Origin: Gallionella sp.
Lineage (GTDB): Bacteria > Pseudomonadota > Gammaproteobacteria > Burkholderiales > Gallionellaceae
NCBI GenBank assembly: GCA_024641025.1
Contig: JAHEDW010000016.1
Span: forward strand, 1-42,878
Direction of reading: 5' to 3'
DNA length: 42,878 bases
A program made the position numbers and the translations under genes. How positions within the stretch are numbered: position 1 is the first letter of the stretch; each line of letters begins with the position of its first letter. A model generated the notes under the pieces. That model had not been told where the DNA came from. It searched no databases and saw only the letters and a program-made list of their open reading frames with translations. Below are positions 9,903 to 17,216 of this stretch, in pieces.

Positions 9903-11201
9903 CTAGGTGCCGTAACGGGTTTCGACCATTACGCCGATCTCCTTCAGAAACGGCGTAGGTAATATGCCGCCAGCGCAAATGATGACTGCGTCGTTGTGCA
10001 GTTCGATAGCATCCCCTTTTTGATCTAGCAGAACCGATTTTGGCCGGATTTCCTTGACGGTTGATTCAAGCAATATGGTGAGTTGTCCAGCTTTGCTCGC
10101 TTCGTCGGCTAGCTTGCGGTTTTTAGGCTTCACACGGCTGAAGGCGTTGCTGCGATAGCTGAGTGTGACATGGGTTCCTGGTTCATTTGAGATCGCTACA
10201 GCAGCTTCAAGTGCGGCATCTCCGCCGCCGACTACCAGTACATGCTTTCCGCGATATTGTTCCGGATCCAGCAGGCGATATACAACCTTTTCCAAATTTT
10301 CGCCTGATACCCCCAGTTTTCTTGGCGTTCCACGCCTGCCAATGCACAGCAACACGCTTTGTGTCTCGTAGGAACCGCGACTTGTGGTTACTTTAAATGC
10401 ATCACCCTGCTGTTCTATCTTTTCCATGCGCTCGCTGAAATTAATCTTGATGCCGGTCTTGGCGACTACGCCTTCCCAGAGTTGCATCAATTGCTCTTTG
10501 GTTGTTTCCTTGATATTTATTTTGCCAACTAAAGGAAGATTCATTGGCGCGGTCATGACAACTTTGCCGCGAGGATAATGTAGCGTTGTGCCACCAAAAG
10601 TGTCTTCCTGTTCGAGTGTTACGCTGCGCAAGCCGTGATGTTTTGCGGTCAAGGTTGCAGACATGCCTGCGGGTCCTGCACCGATGATGACAACATCGTG
10701 TGGTGTTTTGGAGCGCCCTCGCTTCTGAATTGAATCCATGGCCTGTTTTCCCTGCTCGACTGCTTTTCTGATCAGGCCCATTCCGCCCAATTCGCCGGCA
10801 ATGAAAATTCCAGGGATGTTGGACTCGAAGTTGGGTGTGACCATCGGGATATCGACCCCGCGCTTTTCAGTTCCAAATACCAGTTTGATCGCGCCAACCG
10901 GGCAGGAAAATGCGCAAGCGCCGTGGCCGATACAGTTTGCGGGGCTGATGAGCACGCCCTTGCCATGTATGATACCCATCGCATGTTCAGGGCAAGCCTT
11001 GAGGCAGCCGCCAGAGCCAATGCAGATATTGGGATCGATTACAGGGTGGAGGGTTGCGGGCTCAGTGAGGCCGGAAGCAACATTTTCCTTTAACGTTTCC
11101 TTGTGAACCTTATGGCGGACCCGATGTCGGCGTGTATAGAAGAACAATACCAATACCAAAGGGATTACGTACACTATGTAAATGATTAGCTCATCGCTCA
11201 T
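9903..11201 (-). CDS. Membrane-anchored ferredoxin-domain / NAD(P)-FAD oxidoreductase
   Basis: A 432-residue electron-transfer flavoprotein. Residues 5-22 form one hydrophobic membrane anchor followed by a basic stretch. Residues ~55-105 form a two-cluster ferredoxin domain in which the second Cys of each motif is replaced: C60-S63-C66-C70P and C90-H93-C96-C100P. Residues ~167-432 are a thioredoxin-reductase-like unit with an FAD motif (VIIGAGPAGMSA) and an NAD(P) motif (VVGGGDAALEA) but no CxxC disulfide, so it should pass electrons through the iron-sulfur part. A Shine-Dalgarno (AAGAGA) precedes the ATG. It diverges from the membrane b-cytochrome gene across a 348-base gap, and I infer it is the NAD(P)H end of that electron chain. 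The physiological direction is unknown. Confidence 0.85.
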   Translation of the reverse strand: MSDELIIYIVYVIPLVLVLFFYTRRHRVRHKVHKETLKENVASGLTEPATLHPVIDPNICIGSGGCLKACPEHAMGIIHGKGVLISPANCIGHGACAFSCPVGAIKLVFGTEKRGVDIPMVTPNFESNIPGIFIAGELGGMGLIRKAVEQGKQAMDSIQKRGRSKTPHDVVIIGAGPAGMSATLTAKHHGLRSVTLEQEDTFGGTTLHYPRGKVVMTAPMNLPLVGKINIKETTKEQLMQLWEGVVAKTGIKINFSERMEKIEQQGDAFKVTTSRGSYETQSVLLCIGRRGTPRKLGVSGENLEKVVYRLLDPEQYRGKHVLVVGGGDAALEAAVAISNEPGTHVTLSYRSNAFSRVKPKNRKLADEASKAGQLTILLESTVKEIRPKSVLLDQKGDAIELHNDAVIICAGGILPTPFLKEIGVMVETRYGT

Positions 11202-11549
11202 ATTGATATCTCTTGATTTGAGTAAATTCGATAAGTTGCTTCTAGTGCCAGTTCTGCAAACCCATGAAAATGACTATTGGACTGAAATGCTTGAAACGTC
11301 GATTGCATAGGGAGCCTACAGTTGATAGTTGCCTATAGTTATAGACTTGCACCAACTCCGCAGTCTACTCATGAGGGGGACGAAACTCAAGGTGGAGTTG
11401 AAATTATAGATTAGCCCGGTCTTGCAAGCCTAGCCAAGGGGATTTTAACGTGCTGGTAATTGATTACATTGGACGATTTTGATGGCGTGGTATGATTACC
11501 GTGAAGCTTTATGAAGTAATTTAAGTGTTGGTGTGGAAAGTGAATAAAG
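11202..11549. other. Divergent intergenic regulatory region of the electron-transfer island
   Basis: No coding potential was seen here. It holds the start region of the minus-strand oxidoreductase and, toward its right end, a good sigma70-like promoter for the plus-strand cytochrome series. It also contains several GTTGATAGTTGCCTATAGTTAT-like AT-rich stretches but no clear long dyad. Confidence 0.6.
11469..11496 (+). promoter_or_regulatory. Sigma70-like promoter of the cytochrome island
   Basis: TTGGAC (11469-11474) and TATGAT (11491-11496) are separated by 16 bases, each one to two changes from consensus. Transcription would start near 11503, giving a leader of about 47 bases before the ATG at 11550, with a GGAAAG Shine-Dalgarno at 11535-11540. 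Confidence 0.5.
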
Positions 11550-12566
11550 ATGTCAACTGAATCTTCTCGTGACAATAATGCTGCAGGAATTTCTGCCATA
11601 AGTACAAGTAATGCAGAACGGCGCGCCCTTGGCACTACTGAACGGCGTACTGAAAAGCACCCCGTTGAAGTTGCTGTTTTTGGTGGTTCACGTGCCAGCG
11701 ATAAAGAGGCCGGGGTACAGAGAGTAGGTGTCGGTCCAAGGGTGGTGTGGTTTGCCCTTATTATTCTAGTATTGGCTGCTTGGCCGGTTTCTAAAGGTTG
11801 GCTTATCGAGCCCGGTAAGGGTTTGGGATACTACTTTGGCTATACCGGTGGTGTGATGATGTTGCTGATGCTGCTGTATCCGTTGCGCAAGCATGTGGGA
11901 TGGGCGCGTAACTGGGGGCCTTTGCGTTACTGGTTCATGTTGCACATGGTATTCGGTATAGGTGGACCGACTTTGGTCTTATTCCACTCTACCTTCCATG
12001 TAAAATCGTTGAATGCCGCCGTTGCGCTTTATTCAATGTTGCTGGTGGCATTAAGCGGTATTGTGGGCCGCTTCATTTACAAGCGGATTCACCAGGGATT
12101 ATATGGGCGCAAGTCAAGTCTGGACGACCTGCAGAAGGCAGTGGATCTTAACCAAAGAAGTACTGACAGAGTGAGTGCAGTCGTGATAGCGGCGACCGGA
12201 GTTGACGAAAAGCTTAAGAAATTTCGTGATCTTGCCTTTGAGCAGGATCTGGGTATTGCCACGCGCATCTGGCGTTTCATAACCTTTGACTGGCGTCGTT
12301 ACAGACTGACAAGACATAGTAGGCATGAATTGATACGTGCATTAAATCATCTGGCAACCACGCAGGGCTGGGACAAAGGGGAGAAGAAACAGCATCTTCA
12401 GGATTCTGTCATGTATGTAAAGCGATATCTCGGTTCCGTACAAGTGGCTGCCCAATTTTTAGCTTATGAGAGATTATTTCGTTTGTGGCATATTCTGCAT
12501 ACGCCCTTCGTATGGTTGCTGGGCATCAGCGGGATTGTGCATGTCATTGCTGTCAACATGTATTGA
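11550..12566 (+). CDS. Inner-membrane di-heme b-type cytochrome-like protein
   Basis: A 338-residue membrane protein not assigned to a named family. Residues 1-63 are hydrophilic and probably cytosolic. Hydrophobic segments lie at about 65-86, 92-112, 127-146, 154-176 and 312-337. Two histidine pairs have the same spacing inside two of these helices: H132/H146 and H317/H331, each HX13H, the arrangement that holds two stacked b hemes in ferric-reductase, NOX and cytochrome b561-like proteins. Additional His at 150 and 314 flank them. The loop at 177-310 is charged and probably cytosolic. It is read 10 bases ahead of the 21-heme cytochrome gene. Inferred role: moving electrons between the quinone pool, or the divergent flavoprotein, and the periplasmic multiheme cytochrome. 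The heme prediction rests on His spacing alone. Confidence 0.75.
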   Translation: MSTESSRDNNAAGISAISTSNAERRALGTTERRTEKHPVEVAVFGGSRASDKEAGVQRVGVGPRVVWFALIILVLAAWPVSKGWLIEPGKGLGYYFGYTGGVMMLLMLLYPLRKHVGWARNWGPLRYWFMLHMVFGIGGPTLVLFHSTFHVKSLNAAVALYSMLLVALSGIVGRFIYKRIHQGLYGRKSSLDDLQKAVDLNQRSTDRVSAVVIAATGVDEKLKKFRDLAFEQDLGIATRIWRFITFDWRRYRLTRHSRHELIRALNHLATTQGWDKGEKKQHLQDSVMYVKRYLGSVQVAAQFLAYERLFRLWHILHTPFVWLLGISGIVHVIAVNMY

Positions 12567-12576
12567 GCGTTCAAAT

Positions 12577-14166
12577 ATGTTGATGCGCCTAGTCTTTCTT
12601 TCACTCTTCTTGTCTTTTTCCGGCGGCACATGGGCAGCCGGTGAGTCTTTGTTGATGCCTGGCGAAGTCATCAAAGGTCATGCCAAACTTGAAGCAAAAT
12701 GCGAGGAATGTCACGTCAAATTCGACAAGGATGCACAAAACAAGTTGTGCAAGGATTGCCACAAGGAAGTGAAGGCCGATATCCTGAACAAGAAGGGCTT
12801 CCACGGCAGGCTTGATCCAGATAAGGATTGCAAGGAATGCCACACGGATCACAAGGGGCGAAATGCAAAGATTGTTTTGCTGGACATCAAAAAATTTGAT
12901 CATGATGAAACGGATTACCAGTTACGAGGGGCGCACAAGAATCAGGACAAAGTAAAGTGCAAGGATTGTCACAAGCCAGAAAAGAAATATAGGGAAGCGC
13001 CTTCAGAATGTAATGGCTGTCATGAAAAGGATGATAAGCACAAAGGTAGCCTCGGCAAGGAATGCACCAATTGCCATACCGAGACCAACTGGAAGGAAGC
13101 CAAGTTCGACCACAGCAAGACCAAATTCGCGCTGACCGGCAAGCATATCGATGTGAAATGCAATAAGTGCCACGCCAAGGGTCCTGCGACCTATAAAGGC
13201 GAGTCCGTGGAATGTATTTCATGCCACAAGAAGGACGATAAGCACAAGGGGTTGTATGGCAAGAAATGCGAGACTTGCCATGTTGATCGCAGTTGGAAAA
13301 AGATAACTTTCGATCATGACCGGGAAACCAAATATAAGTTATTGGGCAAGCATGCTGAGGTCAAATGCATGTCGTGCCATAAGGAGCCGCTTTACAAGAA
13401 GGGAAGCAAGACCCCAACCGATTGCAATTCTTGCCACAAGAAGGATGACAAGCATAAAGGCAACTTCGGACCGAAGTGTGAAACTTGTCACTATGAATCA
13501 GATTGGAAGAAGATCAATTTCGATCATGACAAGGATACAAAATATCCACTGAAATTCAAGCATAAGGACGTCAAGTGTGATGCCTGTCATACGGGTAAGC
13601 TCTATGACCAAAAACTGGCGAAGGATTGCTATTCATGTCATAAGAAGGATGACGATAAGGTTCACAAGCTCAAGCTGGGCAAGAAGTGTGAGTCCTGTCA
13701 TTCCGAAAAAGACTGGAAGACTGACACTTATGATCACGCAAGATCGCGCTTTCCATTGCTGGGCTTGCATCAGACAGTGGAATGCAAGAAGTGTCACAAG
13801 ACGCAGTTATACAATGACACGCCGATGGATTGCTTTTCATGCCACAAAAAAGATGATGACAAGACTCATAAGCTAAGGCTTGGCAAGAAATGTGAGACAT
13901 GTCACAACGCTCGTTCCTGGAAAACCTGGGACTTTGATCACGACACGCGAACCAAATTCAAGCTTGAAGGCGGGCACAAGAAACCCAATTGCTATGCCTG
14001 CCATAAGAATGCTACTGAAGGAAAATTGGTCGTAGAGCATACTTGCATCGGCTGTCACTACGATGATGACGTGCATCATGGAGATTTTGGACAAAGATGT
14101 GAACGTTGCCATGTCGTCAAGGACTGGAAGACGCTTCTGATTGACGCTGTTCCTAAAGCCCGCTGA
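12577..14166 (+). CDS. Lysine-rich 21-heme c-type cytochrome (periplasmic)
   Basis: A 529-residue exported multiheme cytochrome. Residues 1-20 form a signal peptide ending in SGGTWA. I count 21 CXXCH heme-binding motifs from CEECH to CERCH. From the fifth motif on, they lie in a repeating unit of about 65 residues holding three motifs, with conserved linkers such as CHKKDDKHKG, KKCETCH and FDHDxxTKY. The mature protein is strongly lysine-rich and basic. No membrane segment or lipobox is present after the signal peptide. An in-frame ATG at 12466 lies inside the preceding gene; the start at 12577 gives a proper signal peptide and follows that gene's stop by 10 bases. Inferred role: periplasmic wire, possibly inserted into the porin as MtrA is in MtrB, although it is not an MtrA homologue by sequence. 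Confidence 0.9.
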   Translation: MLMRLVFLSLFLSFSGGTWAAGESLLMPGEVIKGHAKLEAKCEECHVKFDKDAQNKLCKDCHKEVKADILNKKGFHGRLDPDKDCKECHTDHKGRNAKIVLLDIKKFDHDETDYQLRGAHKNQDKVKCKDCHKPEKKYREAPSECNGCHEKDDKHKGSLGKECTNCHTETNWKEAKFDHSKTKFALTGKHIDVKCNKCHAKGPATYKGESVECISCHKKDDKHKGLYGKKCETCHVDRSWKKITFDHDRETKYKLLGKHAEVKCMSCHKEPLYKKGSKTPTDCNSCHKKDDKHKGNFGPKCETCHYESDWKKINFDHDKDTKYPLKFKHKDVKCDACHTGKLYDQKLAKDCYSCHKKDDDKVHKLKLGKKCESCHSEKDWKTDTYDHARSRFPLLGLHQTVECKKCHKTQLYNDTPMDCFSCHKKDDDKTHKLRLGKKCETCHNARSWKTWDFDHDTRTKFKLEGGHKKPNCYACHKNATEGKLVVEHTCIGCHYDDDVHHGDFGQRCERCHVVKDWKTLLIDAVPKAR

Positions 14167-14387
14167 ATCAGTAGGGATAACCACCTTTTGTCAGCAAAAA
14201 CGACCTTTCAGTCTCCCATCCTTCGATTTGCGAACTGAATTGTAATAGCTTTGTTTTCCTAACGAATGGCTAATTGTCATTTGGCATGATTCGCTGTATG
14301 TTGACCCAAAGAATGTTAATAGTTGTTCTGATGGGTGAGGCGCATGTTGGAATTTAATGCAGTTCGAATCGGATTCAGGAGTACAAA

Positions 14388-16985
14388 ATGAACGACCATA
14401 TTGGAAAGATCGAAGCCATCAAATCATCCCGTCCCTTGTTGATAACAAGATGGATCGGGTTAGTTTTGGCCGCAACGTTTATGATGTTTGCCAATTATTC
14501 CTTGGCCGCAACTTCAACCCAGCTTGTTGATACGATTAATTTCGATCATGTCAAGACCGGCTTCAAGCTTACCGGTGCGCATACTTCCGTTCGTTGTGCC
14601 CAATGTCATATCAATAATGTATTAAAGGGAACGCCGCGCGATTGCGCGACATGCCACATGATTGGTAATCCGATGGGCGCATCGGCTAAACCTTCTTCGC
14701 ACATGAATACAAACGTGCAGTGTGATAATTGCCACAGAACACTGCAATGGTCCCCGGCATTCTTCACTCACGTAGGCTTGGCGGATGGCTCGTGCACAAC
14801 TTGTCATAACGGAGACAAGGCGAAGGGCAAGCCGAACAATCACATGCTCACTAATGCCGAGTGTTCTGATTGCCATGTGACGGTCAGCTTCGTTACGTTA
14901 AAGGCCAGTGCAAATATCCCCTTGCCTTCGGGACACTTCCCAACGACGCAGATATGTGGGGCATGCCATGTCGGCGCAAGCTTCCTTCCCGGAAGAATGA
15001 ATCACATTGGAATTACCGGTGGCTGCGATACTTGCCATAAGGGAACGACCACTTTTCTGGGAGGGATAACCCCCAGAGGCAAACCAAGCGGCCACATGCA
15101 AACAAACTCATCATGCGAAGCCTGCCATACTTCGACTTCAACTTTCCTGGTGGCAAATCTGACTATTGCTCCAGTGGGACATATCCCTTCGACGCAGCCG
15201 TGTTCGACCTGTCATACAAGCGGATTTGGACAAAATTCAGGCATAATGAGGCACACCGGTATCGTCAGTGGTTGTGCGAACTGTCACAACGGCCAAAGCT
15301 TTCCAGTTGGTCCGGTTCTTACGGTTTCAAAGCCAACATCTTCTCCAGTTCACATTCCAACCAGCATGCCATGCGAGATTTGCCACTCTCCAAATAGTAC
15401 AAGTTCTGGCGGATTTTCTGGTGACCCTAAGTCGATAATGAAGCACACCGGCATCGTGAGTGGTTGTGGGAGTTGCCATAACGACGGATTGAGCTTTGCT
15501 GGCGTCACGCCTATGCGCAAGCAGGATGCCCTGGCAACGCATATGACTACATCCCAAGATTGTTCTGTTTGCCATACTTCAACGACGACCTTCAAGGGCG
15601 CATCAGGTGGCGTGCTACCGGCAGGTCACTTGCCAACGTCCCAGCCATGCTCTACTTGCCACATTTCAGGCTATGGGCCAAATTCCGGATTCTTGTCGGG
15701 TACATCTGGAATGAACCATGTCGGAATCGTGACCGGGTGCTTATCTTGCCATAATGGACAGACATTTACGGTTGCAGGAGCTATGTCGGTAACTCCGCGG
15801 AACAAGTCTAATTCCCCTACGACCCATATAACAACGTCTGAAGATTGCTACAAGTGCCATACATCGACAACTACATTCACAGGCGCTAGCCCGACTGTTA
15901 TGCCGGCAGGACACTTGCCTACGACCAAGACTTGTTCAACCTGCCATACATCATATGGCCCAAATTCGGGAACAATGGGCGCCGCAGGCCATGCGGGGAT
16001 CGTGAATAATTGCGTTCAGTGCCACAACGGACAGACTTTTGCGGTAGGGATGAAACCCGTCAGCAAGGCGAACTTCCCACCACACGTGGCAACCTCGTTG
16101 GATTGCTCAAGCTGTCACTCGACAACAAACTTCACGACGTTTGCGGGTGCGACAGGTGGAGCGATGCCTTCCAATCACTTACCTACTACACAGGCTTGTA
16201 CGCTTTGCCACTCGGCTGGTTACAGCATATCTCTTTCGAAGATGAACCACTTGGGCATCGTGAGCGGCTGTGCGTCCTGTCATAATGGCCAAACATTTGC
16301 AGTAGGGATGAGACCAGTCTCCAAGGGGACCAGCCCACCGCATATCCCGACCAGCATGCCGTGCGAGACCTGCCACTCTTCTAGCGTATTCACGACTTTT
16401 GGAGGGACAATGATGAAGCACACCGGCATTGTCAGCGGATGTGCAAATTGCCACTCCGGAACGGCATATCAAGGCGTGACACCAACTCGCAAGCCGACAA
16501 ATCACGTACCAACGTCAGCGACAAGACCAACTGGTGGTGACAGGTGTGAGACTTGTCACTCGATCAGCAACTTCAACACATTCTCGGGTACCTCGATGAA
16601 GCACACCGGCATCGTCAATAATTGTGTTGAGTGTCATGGAACGGTAGGCTCTCCTAAGCCGTATATTGGCCCGCCGAGATATGAGCCGACCAATCACATA
16701 CCTTACGCGGCGAACTTGCTTGGCGGTGCTACCATGCAGTGCGAGTTCTGCCACAAGAGTACGTCAGCCTTTACGCTCGGTGTTTCGTCAACCGCCATGC
16801 ATAATGGTACCCAAGGCAAACCTGTTTCAGGAGCTTGTACTGGTTGCCATCTTTCCGGGACCAGCTACCTTGGTGTCCAAGGAAGGAAGTCGCTGAGTCA
16901 TGAAAGTCCCGGCAAACCCGACTGTTCGACCTCGGGATGTCACAGGCCGTTGGGGACTAGGGGATCTTCTTATAATAGCTGGTAA
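14388..16985 (+). CDS. Giant 28-heme c-type cytochrome, probably cell surface
   Basis: An 865-residue exported multiheme cytochrome. A long basic N-region is followed by a hydrophobic core (about 21-39) and a signal cleavage site near SLAATS. I count 27 CXXCH motifs plus one final CX4CH (CSTSGCH), so up to 28 hemes. Motifs fall in imperfect repeats of about 70-80 residues with three hemes each; recurring segments are MKHTGIVSGC, CHNGQTF, PAGHLPT and PPHIPTSMPC. Composition is rich in Ser, Thr, Gly, Asn and Pro, unlike the Lys-rich cytochrome upstream, which suits an extracellular location. A clear AGGAG lies just before the ATG. No lipobox is visible. The gene is followed by a strong intrinsic terminator. 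Surface location is inferred from composition and the neighbouring porin. Confidence 0.9.
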   Translation: MNDHIGKIEAIKSSRPLLITRWIGLVLAATFMMFANYSLAATSTQLVDTINFDHVKTGFKLTGAHTSVRCAQCHINNVLKGTPRDCATCHMIGNPMGASAKPSSHMNTNVQCDNCHRTLQWSPAFFTHVGLADGSCTTCHNGDKAKGKPNNHMLTNAECSDCHVTVSFVTLKASANIPLPSGHFPTTQICGACHVGASFLPGRMNHIGITGGCDTCHKGTTTFLGGITPRGKPSGHMQTNSSCEACHTSTSTFLVANLTIAPVGHIPSTQPCSTCHTSGFGQNSGIMRHTGIVSGCANCHNGQSFPVGPVLTVSKPTSSPVHIPTSMPCEICHSPNSTSSGGFSGDPKSIMKHTGIVSGCGSCHNDGLSFAGVTPMRKQDALATHMTTSQDCSVCHTSTTTFKGASGGVLPAGHLPTSQPCSTCHISGYGPNSGFLSGTSGMNHVGIVTGCLSCHNGQTFTVAGAMSVTPRNKSNSPTTHITTSEDCYKCHTSTTTFTGASPTVMPAGHLPTTKTCSTCHTSYGPNSGTMGAAGHAGIVNNCVQCHNGQTFAVGMKPVSKANFPPHVATSLDCSSCHSTTNFTTFAGATGGAMPSNHLPTTQACTLCHSAGYSISLSKMNHLGIVSGCASCHNGQTFAVGMRPVSKGTSPPHIPTSMPCETCHSSSVFTTFGGTMMKHTGIVSGCANCHSGTAYQGVTPTRKPTNHVPTSATRPTGGDRCETCHSISNFNTFSGTSMKHTGIVNNCVECHGTVGSPKPYIGPPRYEPTNHIPYAANLLGGATMQCEFCHKSTSAFTLGVSSTAMHNGTQGKPVSGACTGCHLSGTSYLGVQGRKSLSHESPGKPDCSTSGCHRPLGTRGSSYNSW

Positions 16986-17072
16986 TAATGCTGGCTTGTT
17001 GCTGACGGTAGACCGCTTACTTGTATATGAGTGTCAAGGAAGACAGTGATCAAGGTGTAGTAACAATTGAGT

Positions 17073-17120
17073 AAAACGGTGCAGTCATTAACCCGATTCG
17101 GGGAGATTGCACCGTTTTTT
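17073..17120 (+). terminator. Strong two-part intrinsic terminator after the 28-heme gene
   Basis: An 11-bp perfect stem (17073-17083 with 17108-17118, core ACGGTGCA/TGCACCGT) encloses a second 5-bp stem (CCCGA 17092-17096 with TCGGG 17098-17102) and ends in a run of six T (17115-17120). It should end transcripts from the cytochrome genes before the porin gene. Confidence 0.85.
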
Positions 17121-17216
17121 CTGTCTACCTATGTTGAAGTATCAGGGATGTACTCGAATACGTAAATAATCTTGAGTGAAATTGAAACCAATAATAAATT
17201 GAACGATTTGTAGGCC

